A stretch of 64,000 nucleotides of DNA, from positions 124,001-188,000 of the forward strand of contig JAPFFF010000076.1 of NCBI GenBank assembly GCA_039105265.1, in the 5' to 3' direction. The translations under genes were made by a program, and so were the position numbers. The first letter of the stretch is position 1. The number at the start of each line of letters is the position of its first letter. Positions 49,811 to 58,689 of the stretch are shown in pieces. The notes under the pieces were generated by a model. It saw only the letters and a program-made list of their open reading frames with translations, had not been told where the DNA came from and did no database searches. The DNA comes from Tritrichomonas musculus (lineage: Eukaryota > Parabasalia > Tritrichomonadida > Tritrichomonadidae).

Positions 49811-50803
49811 ATGTTGTTTCTCATTTTCATTGTTCTTTTCTGTTCTTGTTCAACAACTGTTTATCGATTCTATGAAGATAATGTAATAAACTCAAAGTTG
49901 ACATGTGATGCCTCACAATATTATTGTTGCTTTAAGGAAAATGATGGAACAGAATTCAGACATAAAATTTCATTTTGGGGACAAGAATTCAGAATCCATG
50001 CAATTTCCAATGCTGATTATGGAAATTTCACAGTTTTCTTTGATGGGGTTCAATTAGCTGAAGTTGCTTTGAACCAACCTGAATACAAATTCAGAACTCA
50101 ATATTACTCTCCAATGTTTGATTACAAAGAACATGAACTCGAAATTGTTAGTTCTGATAACATTAATTTGTGTTGGGTTTCTTATTCAGGTTCATTACCT
50201 CTACCAACTGTTTCTAGAAGTCCAATTGAAACACCTACTGAAAGTCCTTCAATTAGTCCAACTGAAATTGAAAGTTCAGAGGAAAGTTCACTAGAAATTG
50301 AGAGTCCATCAATGAATCCAACTGAAATTGAAAGTTCATTGGAAAGTTCACTAGACAGTTCACTAGAAATTGAGAGTCCATCAATGAATCCAACTGAAAT
50401 TGAAAGTTCAGAGGAAAGTTCACTAGACAGTTCACTAGAAATTGAAAGTTCACTAGAAAATTCACCTGATGCTGAAAATTTGATTGGAATTCTCAAAGAA
50501 AAGCCAAGAAATAATAGAAATTTTGCATTACTGATTGGAATCTTTGTGTTTTGTGGAGTTGGAATTCTATTAATTCTATTGGTTATTGTAATTTTGTATG
50601 GCAAAAAGAAGAAACAACCAGTAGAAAATGAAACTTGTTCAGAAATAGAATTCAAATCTACTCAATCCACTCAAACAATGAAATTTTCAGAAGAAGAAAA
50701 TTCATATTCTTACTCTAATAATGGAATTGATATAATTTATGAACAGCAAAATGATGAATATGGTGAATTCATCTTTCAAATTCCATTAATCGTTTCATTT
50801 TAA
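49811..50803 (+). CDS. type I membrane protein with Ser/Glu/Pro repeat stalk
   Basis: A 330-residue protein with an N-terminal signal peptide (LFLIFIVLFCSCS), a 110-residue beta-rich ectodomain with paired Cys (TCDASQYYCCF), a stalk of imperfect repeats (IESPSMNPTEIESS, SSLDSSLEIE; about 140-220), one transmembrane helix (about 238-262) with a KKKK stop-transfer signal, and a 65-residue tail. It would sit in the plasma membrane or an envelope. It could be an attachment or cell-surface protein encoded by the element or captured from the host. No fusion motif seen. The leader has ATTTCACTAAAATTCATT before the ATG. Confidence 0.7.
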   Translation: MLFLIFIVLFCSCSTTVYRFYEDNVINSKLTCDASQYYCCFKENDGTEFRHKISFWGQEFRIHAISNADYGNFTVFFDGVQLAEVALNQPEYKFRTQYYSPMFDYKEHELEIVSSDNINLCWVSYSGSLPLPTVSRSPIETPTESPSISPTEIESSEESSLEIESPSMNPTEIESSLESSLDSSLEIESPSMNPTEIESSEESSLDSSLEIESSLENSPDAENLIGILKEKPRNNRNFALLIGIFVFCGVGILLILLVIVILYGKKKKQPVENETCSEIEFKSTQSTQTMKFSEEENSYSYSNNGIDIIYEQQNDEYGEFIFQIPLIVSF

Positions 50804-50858
50804 AAATAAAGATAATGAATAAAAAAAACGATTTTTTTATTTAAACTTTTTGTGATAA

Positions 50859-51002
50859 TTTAATTAAATAATAGAAACCCAAAAACATAATTGTTGTAAT
50901 TTGTATAGCAATCCAAATAGATACAATATTTTTCCACCATTGAATTTGAACAGTATTGATATTCACTTGTTGTTTTAATTCTTCAAATTCATTATTGGAC
51001 AT
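50859..51002 (-). CDS. small single-pass membrane peptide
   Basis: A 47-residue frame: a charged N-terminus (NNEFEELKQQ), then a hydrophobic span (IVSIWIAIQITTIMFFGFLLF). It is convergent with the type I membrane protein gene. On its coding strand a TTCACTTCATCACTTCACTT leader lies immediately upstream. Not recognised. Confidence 0.45.
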
Positions 51003-51060
51003 TAAATAAAAGTGAAGTGATGAAGTGAAAATAAACGGCTAAAATTTTAATTCAAAAAGT

Positions 51061-54000
51061 TTATTTAGAATATTCAAAATATTTTTCTCTTTTTCCTTCT
51101 TCATAATTTGTTTTTATATTTCTGAAGAATTCATTTAAAGTTGAAACGGTCATATCTTTGTTCATTGAAAAACATGGTTGTCCTTGAGTTAAATCAAATT
51201 GAATACTTTTTCCGTTAAATAAGTATTCATAAAGTTTCATTAAATCACCTTTGAATTTTGAATTAGCTGCATGATAAATTGAATTTAATGTTATTCCTTT
51301 TCCTCGAATAACATAATCAATTTCATTAGTTGAATCAGTTATTTTGTGAATATACATTTTTTTCATTAGAAAATAAGCTTCAATTGACCATGGCATTTCA
51401 TCATGGTCTTTAATTGAAGGAAAATCACAATGAAATTGACCTAGATTATTTCCTATCAATTTTCTATTGTATTTCTTTTCATATTCAACTTCTAATTTAA
51501 CTAAATCAGGGCATTCAATCATAAAACTATCTGTATCGACATAATAAATATGACAACCTTTATCAAAAGCTAAACACATAACTTCATTCATAATTCTTTT
51601 AGACATTGAAAGAACTTGAATTCCTAACAAAGAAAAATTGAAATGTTTATCAATTGGTTTCAATGTTTTAACGGCTGAAATTTCTGAATCATTTAATTCA
51701 ATTGATTCAACAATTTTATTATAATTTTTGGTCCAAAATTTATTTAATTCATCACCTTTCTTTAAATATTTCCAATCTTTTTCAACAGGTCTTTCAATTG
51801 TTTTTCCATAACAAGAATTCATAATTAATTTATATAATTCTTGCAACGGATTTTTTTCTTTTTGATATTCTGTTCTTTTATCAAATATTTTTTGAATTTC
51901 TTCTTGAATTGTATAATCTCTTTTTCCAGACCAATAATAGCCTCTCAAAATTTTGTATTCAATTTTTTGAAATTCAATTAAATCTTCTAAATAAATATTA
52001 TCAACTATCATCTTAATTTTTTCACCTTCTTTTAATTTGTCATCATTTAAATTTATTCCATTAACTTTTCTAACAATTAATGGAAAAGCATAATGTTTGT
52101 TAACTTTTGAAATTTCAATTTCAACAATATAAGCACCTTGTTTTGATAAGAATTCAATGTTTAATTGGTCAGGTGAGATGACTTGTGGGATTCCTTCAAC
52201 TGTATATAATCTTCTCATTGCACTTGGATATAAACTTTTTGCATCAAAATCGGTTAAATTTATCATTGTATGCCACTTTTTGTTATATGCAGTCATGCAT
52301 CTTCCTCCATAAATTGCATGAGAACAAAATTTTCTAACAACTCCACCAATTTTATATAAATTCTTACCGTAATAAACTTTTCTATTAAAAACTTCATTTG
52401 CCAAAGAACTTATTGAAATAAATTTAAAAGGGTCAATTTTGAAATCATCTAAGAAACCTTTTCTAAATTTATTGAAACCTAATCTTAAAATATTAACATC
52501 TTGTTCACAATAAAATTGAGAATATTTATACATATCAAATTCAAAATTATTAATTCTACAACCAGGAATTGAATCAATATTTCTAACAAAATTTAAATAA
52601 TCTTCATTTGACCATTTTTTATCTTCATTTTGACCTGCTTCTGAAATTTTCCCTCTATTATAAATTAATCGGTCTAACGTATAATATTTGTAAGGGAAAA
52701 TTTCTTTTTTAATTTCACCTAATTCAGAAGTTAAATTAAACATTTTAGGTAATTTTTCTAATTTACAATTCAAAATTGGTAAAGTATCTTTGAAATGTAA
52801 AATTTTCCCTTTGAAATTTATATCGGTCATCATTGTTTTAGTTCCTTTAATTATTGACTTTTGAATACCAAATGAAGCTAACATTCTAATATCATAAGAT
52901 AAATTATGAAAATAAATAATTGATTCATCAGGTAAAAATTCTAATAATTTAATATTACAATTTTTTCCTCTAAAAGTTTTGTTAACGGTTCCATTTTCAT
53001 TTTGAATAACACACATATAAGGTCTATGAATTTTACCTGAAACATCAGCTTCAAAATCACAATACCAATAAGTTTGATAGAATTTTTTCTTAGGTTCTTT
53101 ATATTTCTTAGGTTCAATTAATTGAGTACAAAAATTCTTATCAAATTCTAATTTAATATTTGAAACATCATTCTCAATTTCATTATAATAAATTGTATTG
53201 AGAATTGAATATTCACCATAAGTTATTGGTTTAAATAAATTCTTTTTAAATAATAATCGAACTAAATTTGAGGAACTAATGAAATATTTAGATTTCCTCC
53301 AATATCTTTGATTATTATGTTTTGAAGTTAAAACGTATTCTTTATCAAATTTTGTTTCATCATTTATTTCTTCATAATTTTTCATATAATAGGTACTAAA
53401 AGGGGTTTTTTCTTCAATGAAATAATGTTTTTGAAATATATTGAAATGATGAATATGATTTGCTTCATCTTTTTCAACACCTAAATAATTTTTACGTTTA
53501 GAATTTGAATACGGTTTAACGGTTTGCTTTTTATTTCTTCCTTCAAAATCTTCATCAATAAAAGTTAATTTTAAATGAATTTTAAATTCAGAACATAATT
53601 GATTAATTGCATTTTGAGATAAATATCTATTTTGAATTCTTAATCTAATTTGATTTAATTCTTCAATTGAATAATCATCAGTTTGAGATAAAGCATAAAC
53701 AAAACAACAATCATTTAATTCTGAACGTTGTTTAAATTTATTTCTATCGTCAGTTAATTTATCAAAAATTTGTAATTTAATTAAATAATCTTTGATACAT
53801 TGAGGAACTTGTTCTTTGACCAAATAACTAAAGAATTCACCACCTCTATCAGAATATGTATCAACTCTTGGATTTCTATAAAATCTTATACCTGAAAATA
53901 ATGACCATGCAGGAACTTTTTGAGCACCTTTATCATAAAAAAATTCTGCTGGAGTTTTATCAATTGAAAATATAAAATTTGACCTTGTTAAATTTTGCCT

Positions 54001-54675
54001 TAATTGATTATAATTTTCAGGAATTAAAGGCATTGTATGCCACTGTCTATTAACACAATATGAAATTAAATATTGTCTATTCATTTCATGATGGGAAACA
54101 ACATCATCAAAAAATTTTGCTAATTTTGGGCATAATAACGTTCTTCCTTGATTATTCAATTGTTCAAAATTGATTTCCCAATTATCAGGATTTTTGTATA
54201 AATTAGTCATAATTTCTTCAACTAATTTATCTTGTTTTGTTTCTAATTTCTTCCATCTATGAAATTTTGTGTGCAAAGCTGAATCATCAGTTGCTCTTCT
54301 TTGACTTTTTAAAAGATTTTGAATATTATTAAATAAACCTACATCAGAATCAATATATCTTTCTGGTTCTCTTGGTGGAGGTGGTGGTGGAGGTAATTGA
54401 ATTAATGGAATTTCTCTATTTTGATATCTATTAGCATTTCTTCTTAATTTATTTGAAATCCCTCTTGAAAACCAATAAATAGCTTCAGAATTATCACCAC
54501 CATCATAATTATTTTCATGGAGAGCACTTTTAATTGAATCAATGATGTCTTTTTTTGCTTGGATTTTATTTCCTTTGTTTTCTTCTAAGAAACTTTCAAA
54601 AGAGCTTGAATCGCCATACAAATTATTATGAATTTGAATTAATCTACTATCTGGTGTTGATAATAAATTTGTCAT
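51061..54675 (-). CDS. polB: protein-primed family B DNA polymerase
   Basis: A 1,204-residue replicative polymerase of the Polinton pPolB type. The 3'-5' exonuclease motifs are DFEAD (540-544), YFHNLSYDI (588-596) and YCEQDVNIL (about 722-730). Polymerase motif A is DFDAKSLYPS (809-818), motif B LIMNSCYGK (about 950-958) and motif C YVDTDS (1045-1050). The 500-residue N-terminal extension includes a Pro run (about 95-101) and a region with NDCCFVYAL (321-329) and HHFNIFQKHYF (409-419), a Cys...His arrangement reminiscent of OTU/papain-like folds. Protein priming would copy the linear element from its ends. The coding-strand leader TATCACTTCATTAA abuts the ATG at 54,675. Confidence 0.9.
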   Translation of the reverse strand: MTNLLSTPDSRLIQIHNNLYGDSSSFESFLEENKGNKIQAKKDIIDSIKSALHENNYDGGDNSEAIYWFSRGISNKLRRNANRYQNREIPLIQLPPPPPPPREPERYIDSDVGLFNNIQNLLKSQRRATDDSALHTKFHRWKKLETKQDKLVEEIMTNLYKNPDNWEINFEQLNNQGRTLLCPKLAKFFDDVVSHHEMNRQYLISYCVNRQWHTMPLIPENYNQLRQNLTRSNFIFSIDKTPAEFFYDKGAQKVPAWSLFSGIRFYRNPRVDTYSDRGGEFFSYLVKEQVPQCIKDYLIKLQIFDKLTDDRNKFKQRSELNDCCFVYALSQTDDYSIEELNQIRLRIQNRYLSQNAINQLCSEFKIHLKLTFIDEDFEGRNKKQTVKPYSNSKRKNYLGVEKDEANHIHHFNIFQKHYFIEEKTPFSTYYMKNYEEINDETKFDKEYVLTSKHNNQRYWRKSKYFISSSNLVRLLFKKNLFKPITYGEYSILNTIYYNEIENDVSNIKLEFDKNFCTQLIEPKKYKEPKKKFYQTYWYCDFEADVSGKIHRPYMCVIQNENGTVNKTFRGKNCNIKLLEFLPDESIIYFHNLSYDIRMLASFGIQKSIIKGTKTMMTDINFKGKILHFKDTLPILNCKLEKLPKMFNLTSELGEIKKEIFPYKYYTLDRLIYNRGKISEAGQNEDKKWSNEDYLNFVRNIDSIPGCRINNFEFDMYKYSQFYCEQDVNILRLGFNKFRKGFLDDFKIDPFKFISISSLANEVFNRKVYYGKNLYKIGGVVRKFCSHAIYGGRCMTAYNKKWHTMINLTDFDAKSLYPSAMRRLYTVEGIPQVISPDQLNIEFLSKQGAYIVEIEISKVNKHYAFPLIVRKVNGINLNDDKLKEGEKIKMIVDNIYLEDLIEFQKIEYKILRGYYWSGKRDYTIQEEIQKIFDKRTEYQKEKNPLQELYKLIMNSCYGKTIERPVEKDWKYLKKGDELNKFWTKNYNKIVESIELNDSEISAVKTLKPIDKHFNFSLLGIQVLSMSKRIMNEVMCLAFDKGCHIYYVDTDSFMIECPDLVKLEVEYEKKYNRKLIGNNLGQFHCDFPSIKDHDEMPWSIEAYFLMKKMYIHKITDSTNEIDYVIRGKGITLNSIYHAANSKFKGDLMKLYEYLFNGKSIQFDLTQGQPCFSMNKDMTVSTLNEFFRNIKTNYEEGKREKYFEYSK

Positions 54676-54678
54676 TTA

Positions 54679-54688
54679 ATGAAGTGAT
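54679..54688 (-). promoter_or_regulatory. initiator-like motif before polymerase gene
   Basis: TCACTTCATT on the coding strand ends three bases before the ATG. It fits the trichomonad initiator TCA-Y-T/A. Similar motifs precede most right-arm genes. Confidence 0.55.
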
Positions 54689-54751
54689 AAAAATAGGTGA
54701 GATAAAAAAGTTTAAAATTTTGTTATATGAACTTCATTTCACTTTAATTGA

Positions 54752-55015
54752 ATGTCTCTCTTAGAAAAGAAAACATTAAAAGAAAGAATTGAATTCTTAG
54801 AAAAAAGATGTTCAAATATGCCTTCTTATGAATATCTTGCTAAAAGAATTGATAGCATGGAATGGTTAATCGTAAAAGAAATTTTCACGTTAAGACAGAA
54901 AATTTCAGAACTCCAAACAAAAATTGACTCAAATGAAACTCCAGACGCTAATGAATTAAAAGAAATCCAAGAGAGATTGGATGAAATTGAAAAACAAACT
55001 TTAAATTCTGAATAA
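54752..55015 (+). CDS. small coiled-coil protein
   Basis: An 87-residue helical protein (LKERIEFLEKRCSNM, EIFTLRQKISELQTKI, LKEIQERLDEIEK). It is divergent from the polymerase; the 76-base gap holds an AAAATTTT box and two TTCA-C/T motifs. It is not recognised; it might form a dimeric coiled coil. Confidence 0.55.
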   Translation: MSLLEKKTLKERIEFLEKRCSNMPSYEYLAKRIDSMEWLIVKEIFTLRQKISELQTKIDSNETPDANELKEIQERLDEIEKQTLNSE

Positions 55016-55036
55016 AAAAAGAATTTTTAAATTATC

Positions 55037-55486
55037 TTATTTTGCTTTTTGTTTTTTGTTTGGATAATAATTTGAAGGTAGAGGTTTATTTGTTCTTGGT
55101 AAATAATGGTCAATATAATTATCTCCAATTGGAAAATCACAATCACTTGATGTGTAAGTTCCATTTTTGAATGTTATTTTAACTTTTTTCTTATCTTTAT
55201 CTGAAACTTCACCATCAATTTCTTTTGATTGAACACCTAAAATTTCACCAGATACTGAATATTTTTTACTTTTTGCATAATTTATAATTGCATCCCAATC
55301 TTTTTTGAATTCATCCAAAAAAATCCAACTATATAAATCACCTACAAACCAAGTCAAATCAATTTTTGGGTCTGAACACATTGTACAATAAATTGTACGT
55401 GGAATACCTTTATAATCTTTTGGACAATGATTATATTGAATATTCCAAGTTAAAGGTAATAATACAATTTGATTCTTTTTAGACAT
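55037..55486 (-). CDS. hypothetical protein
   Basis: A 149-residue, beta-rich protein with aromatic residues (LTWNIQYNHCPKDYKG, IYCTMCSDPKIDLTWFVGDLYSW) and a basic C-terminal tail (NYYPNKKQKAK). Four Cys in the first 40 residues could bind metal, though the spacing is not a standard finger. Convergent with the preceding coiled-coil gene. Not recognised. Confidence 0.55.
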   Translation of the reverse strand: MSKKNQIVLLPLTWNIQYNHCPKDYKGIPRTIYCTMCSDPKIDLTWFVGDLYSWIFLDEFKKDWDAIINYAKSKKYSVSGEILGVQSKEIDGEVSDKDKKKVKITFKNGTYTSSDCDFPIGDNYIDHYLPRTNKPLPSNYYPNKKQKAK

Positions 55487-55518
55487 TTAAAATATAGAAA
55501 AAATTAATGAAAAAAAAT

Positions 55519-55671
55519 TCAATGTTTATTTATGAAAAACCAATAATCAAGTAGAATCATTAATGTTATCAAAGGATTGAATCCTTCATTTTCAGAAGTA
55601 ATATCAATGTATTCTTCTTCCTCCTCTTCTTCTTCAGAAAAGTTTTGTTGAGGTTTTTGTTGTCCAGACAT
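55519..55671 (-). CDS. small acidic peptide with hydrophobic tail
   Basis: A frame of 50 residues: MSGQQKPQQNFS, a run of Glu, then a hydrophobic C-terminal segment (LITLMILLDYWFFI). The coding-strand leader contains TTTCACTTCATTATTTC. It could be a tail-anchored peptide. Not recognised. Confidence 0.45.
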   Translation of the reverse strand: MSGQQKPQQNFSEEEEEEEEYIDITSENEGFNPLITLMILLDYWFFINKH

Positions 55672-55729
55672 TTTAAAAAAAAAATGAAATAATGAAGTGA
55701 AATAATAAATAGAAAAAGTTTAAAATTTT

Positions 55730-55915
55730 TTATTCATTAGCTTTCATATTTGACATAATCATTGACATCATAAGGTCAAATTCTTCTGAAGTAATGAAAT
55801 CTTCTTCTTCTTCATCTTCTTCTTCTATTTCTTCGGTTTCTTCTTCCTCCTCATCTTCTTCAAATTCTTCTTCTTCAACATCTTCCTCATATTCAAACTC
55901 TTGAGCAAAAGTCAT
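55730..55915 (-). CDS. poly-acidic small protein
   Basis: A 61-residue protein of which more than half is Glu or Asp (residues 6-45), ending in a Met-rich helix (FDLMMSMIMSNMKANE). It might mimic nucleic acid or bind basic proteins. TATCACTTCACTTTTTTTAA lies directly upstream of the ATG on the coding strand. Not recognised. Confidence 0.5.
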   Translation of the reverse strand: MTFAQEFEYEEDVEEEEFEEDEEEEETEEIEEEDEEEEDFITSEEFDLMMSMIMSNMKANE

Positions 55916-55945
55916 TAAAAAAAGTGAAGTGATAAAATTTTTTAT

Positions 55946-56149
55946 TCAATCCCTTTTAATTTTTTCAAAATCTAAAACATTTTCTTTCCAACATAAAAAT
56001 AAACTATCAATTTCTGGTTCTTTAATTAACAATTCTTTTTTTGTTAAATTTGTTCCAAAGAATTGATTATATAAATCAGTCAATTCAATAAGTGAATATG
56101 TACCAAAAGGTAAGGAATCATAGAAATCTTTGAAATTGTTTTCAGACAT
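55946..56149 (-). CDS. small domain protein related to C-terminus of 61.9-kb gene
   Basis: A 67-residue protein starting MSENNFKDFYDSL. The longer open frame reaches 56,179, but its first codons (ATGACTTCACTT) are the promoter-like motif itself, so the internal Met is preferred. The sequence FYDSL...Y...EL..LYNQFFGTNLT matches FYAKL...Y...EL..LYNNFFQTEMT at the C-terminus of the protein at 61,881. The shared unit looks like a winged-helix-type domain; function unknown. Confidence 0.55.
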   Translation of the reverse strand: MSENNFKDFYDSLPFGTYSLIELTDLYNQFFGTNLTKKELLIKEPEIDSLFLCWKENVLDFEKIKRD

Positions 56150-56178
56150 TTTTGTTTTTTTAAAAAAAAGTGAAGTCA

Positions 56179-56505
56179 TTAAATTAAAATTTTATCGGAA
56201 CAATGATTTCTAATATATGTTCTTATCAAATATATCATTTTATTCAAATCTCCTTGATAATATTCATTTCCAATTATTTCTAAACCATCTTTTGTATAAG
56301 CTTTTGAAAATTCTTCATCAAAAATTTTAATTAATTGATTTTCAATTTCAATTGAATTTATAACGGGTTCAATTAATAAAATCTCAGAATCTTTTGGATA
56401 ATTATTCATTCTAATTTTAATTGAATTATTTGTTCGTCCAATTTTATAAATATTTTGATTAGAATATACAAATTCTCTTTCTCTAATTAAATAAATAAAT
56501 TCCAT
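56179..56505 (-). CDS. GIY-YIG-like (T5orf172/MUG113) protein
   Basis: A 108-residue protein with the pattern of stand-alone T5orf172/MUG113 domains: FIYLIRE near the start, then NIYKIGRTNNSIKIRMNNYP (19-38), and a helix IEIENQLIKIFDEEF. In the GIY-YIG superfamily these strands carry the nuclease active site, and T5orf172 domains are frequent in large DNA viruses. It would act on DNA, possibly in repair, recombination or as a selfish nuclease. The call rests on the paired YLI/YKIGRT strands and Arg-containing helix. Confidence 0.65.
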   Translation of the reverse strand: MEFIYLIREREFVYSNQNIYKIGRTNNSIKIRMNNYPKDSEILLIEPVINSIEIENQLIKIFDEEFSKAYTKDGLEIIGNEYYQGDLNKMIYLIRTYIRNHCSDKILI

Positions 56506-56568
56506 TTTATAACGTGATAAAAAAATTTTTGAGAAAAAAAAGTTAAGTGTTGGAATAAAATTTTTTAT

Positions 56569-56733
56569 TCAAGGGTTATTTGGTTCTTCATTTGTTTCTT
56601 TAAAATTTGAATTTTTGTTAATAAATGTTGAAATTAAAACCATAATTTCATTAATTTGTTGTTCAATATGTACACATCTTTCTTTTAAACTATAGATTTC
56701 TTTCCAAATCTTTTCAATTTCAACTTCACTCAT
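56569..56733 (-). CDS. small helical peptide
   Basis: A 54-residue frame (MSEVEIEKIWKEIYSLKERC, then IEQQINEIMVLISTF), helical with a polar tail. It is divergent from the gene at 56,774 with a 40-base shared leader containing AATCACTTCACTGAAAA and TTCAGTTCACTTTG. Not recognised. Confidence 0.45.
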   Translation of the reverse strand: MSEVEIEKIWKEIYSLKERCVHIEQQINEIMVLISTFINKNSNFKETNEEPNNP

Positions 56734-56773
56734 TATTTTTCAGTGAAGTGATTAGTTCAGTTCACTTTGAAAA

Positions 56774-57055
56774 ATGTCAAGTAATCAATTGAAAATTTGG
56801 TCTTCTAAAATTTTGGAAGAAGAAGAAGAATCAAATGATTCTGATGTTGTTTACTTGGGAACTAATTTAGAAAGAAAAAGTCCATCTTTCATTGATGTTT
56901 TAATGTATCCAAAATTACAACCAATTGAAAAATTGAAAAGTTTGGTTGAATATTCTTCTTGGGTTCTATTAGTTCCTTTACCAGAAAAAATGGAAAGAGA
57001 AGAATTAATTAAATGGATTCAAAAAAATGAACTCGATATACTGAAAATAATTTAA
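56774..57055 (+). CDS. small protein with SUMO-interaction-like motif
   Basis: A 93-residue protein. Residues 14-24 are acidic (EEEEESNDSD), followed at once by VVYLG. A hydrophobic V-V-x-L next to acidic residues is the form of a SUMO-interacting motif. The rest is helical (LQPIEKLKSLVEYSSWVLL, EELIKWIQKNEL). It overlaps the convergent next gene by four bases. Function unknown. Confidence 0.5.
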   Translation: MSSNQLKIWSSKILEEEEESNDSDVVYLGTNLERKSPSFIDVLMYPKLQPIEKLKSLVEYSSWVLLVPLPEKMEREELIKWIQKNELDILKII

Positions 57056-57315
57056 TAAACCTTCCTTCTTAAATTATGCATTGTATTTAATTTTGATTTT
57101 ATTCTATTCATAATTATTTGAATTTCTTCAATATCTTTAATTATTTCATTTTCTAAAGTTAATTCATTATTAATAAAATTCAATGCTAATAATTTCAATT
57201 CATTGTTATCATCAACTTTATTGAGATAAATATTGGTCATTTGTTTTCTAATCTTATTCCAATATTGTTTATTTTTGGTTTCAAAATTATTTAAAGAAGT
57301 TTGTAAAGAATTCAT
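57052..57315 (-). CDS. small coiled-coil protein
   Basis: An 87-residue helical protein (NNFETKNKQYWNKIRKQM, ENEIIKDIEEIQIIMNRI). It is divergent from the methyltransferase gene, with a 50-base AT-rich gap. Not recognised. Confidence 0.5.
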   Translation of the reverse strand: MNSLQTSLNNFETKNKQYWNKIRKQMTNIYLNKVDDNNELKLLALNFINNELTLENEIIKDIEEIQIIMNRIKSKLNTMHNLRRKVY

Positions 57316-57365
57316 TTTGAACCAAATTAAAAATTAATTCAATTTTTTTATCGAAATAAAAAAAG

Positions 57366-58280
57366 ATGTCTACAAGGACCAAAAGAACAAATAAAAAACA
57401 AACAGTGAGTGAAACTGTTGAAAATGTGGGTGAAAATATTGAAAAAGTGGAATCGGAAAAACAATCAAAGAAAAAAATTGTTAGAGAACCGATTAGAAAA
57501 AATCCTCCATTGCCTTTTCAAAACAATAAATCTAAGGGAAAACATAAATTCTTAAAATTAATTGAAAGTATTAAAGATAGTGAAAATAAAACGTTTATTG
57601 ATTTATTTGGCGGTTCATTCTTTTTGAGTTATTTAGTTCATCAAGTTCATCCAAAAAGTAAAATTATTTGTAATGATTTTGAAAACTATAAAGAACGATT
57701 AGATAAAATTCCTGAAACTAATAAATTAATTGAATTAATTCGACCGTTAATTAATGAAAATTATAATAAAATTTTATCTACTGAAACTAAAAAGAAAATT
57801 GATGAATTATTGAATAATTATAAAGGTTATATTGATTTATATACATTATCAAATTGTTTATTATTTGCACCTCATATTTCAAAAGATTTAGAAGATTTAA
57901 ATAAAAGACCATATTGTAATAGAATTCCTAAAGAAAATTACGATGAAAATATTGAAAAATATTTAGAAGGAATTGAATTAGTTTCAAAAGATTGGAAAGA
58001 ATTATATGATGAATATAAAGAAAAAGATAATATTGTATTTATAATTGACCCACCAATTGTTTCAGTAGATAAAAATTGGACATATTCAAATAATTTAGAT
58101 TTAATTGAAATTTTGAATGAGTCTGAATATTTATTATTTACAACAATATCTTCTGGAATAACTGAAATTATTAATTTCTTTAAACAAAAAGGAATTCCAT
58201 TAACAAAATGTGAAATTTTACCTTATAGAATGAAAAAATTTAGTACAATTGAAGAAATTATTTTATATCATTTTAAATGA
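57366..58280 (+). CDS. Dam-like (D12 class) DNA adenine methyltransferase
   Basis: A 304-residue protein. A basic N-terminal tail (1-45) precedes PFQNNKSKGKHKFL (50-63), the substrate-proximal F-x-x-x-K-x-K segment of D12 methyltransferases. The SAM-binding motif I is FIDLFGGSFF (77-86), and DPP (228-230) follows a hydrophobic strand (IVFII) at the motif IV position. The family transfers methyl from S-adenosylmethionine to N6 of adenine. N6-methyladenine is reported as the main DNA mark in trichomonads, so this could mark element DNA or alter host chromatin. Its stop overlaps the next small frame. Confidence 0.72.
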   Translation: MSTRTKRTNKKQTVSETVENVGENIEKVESEKQSKKKIVREPIRKNPPLPFQNNKSKGKHKFLKLIESIKDSENKTFIDLFGGSFFLSYLVHQVHPKSKIICNDFENYKERLDKIPETNKLIELIRPLINENYNKILSTETKKKIDELLNNYKGYIDLYTLSNCLLFAPHISKDLEDLNKRPYCNRIPKENYDENIEKYLEGIELVSKDWKELYDEYKEKDNIVFIIDPPIVSVDKNWTYSNNLDLIEILNESEYLLFTTISSGITEIINFFKQKGIPLTKCEILPYRMKKFSTIEEIILYHFK

Positions 58281-58372
58281 ATAATGAAAAAGAATTCGAA
58301 GAATACCGTAGAAAAGAATGGAAATTCGATGATATCAAAAGAAAAAAGAAGAAAAAAATAATTAAAAAGTAA
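58277..58372 (+). CDS. possible 31-residue basic peptide
   Basis: A short frame whose ATG overlaps the methyltransferase stop (ATGA): acidic then very Lys-rich (DDIKRKKKKKIIKK). The overlap arrangement is the same as between the MSFG peptide and integrase. Very short, so uncertain. Confidence 0.3.
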   Translation: MNNEKEFEEYRRKEWKFDDIKRKKKKKIIKK

Positions 58373-58386
58373 AGAAAAATGTTTAT

Positions 58387-58408
58387 TTATTTAATTTCTG
58401 ATTTTGAA

Positions 58409-58440
<32 letters not shown>

Positions 58441-58677
58441 AGAGAATTGTATAGGTTCTTGGAAATCATTGTTTGAATTTGATGATTCAATTTTTGATAT
58501 CTTCTCTTCAATTTCTTTGAGATATTCTTTTCGACTCATTACTTTTGGGTGTTTGTAATCCTTAATCATCTCATGCCTATCAAGTTGATAAACTTTGACT
58601 GTATCTCCAATAATTTCTGCTATTCGAACAACTCTATTCGAATTTTTCTTTTCGGTCTGAACTTTTTTGGACAACAT
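58387..58677 (-). CDS. small hypothetical protein with Glu run
   Basis: A 96-residue protein: basic start (LSKKVQTEKKNSNR), a short beta-like stretch (VVRIAEIIGDTVKVYQL) resembling a small barrel, then a helix (SRKEYLKEIEEKISKIE) and a run of Glu. Not recognised. Confidence 0.5.
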
Positions 58678-58689
58678 TGAACAAATGAA

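Noticed and set aside
50182-50655. 157-residue minus-strand frame
   Set aside because: Antisense to the repeat stalk and membrane segment of the type I membrane protein.
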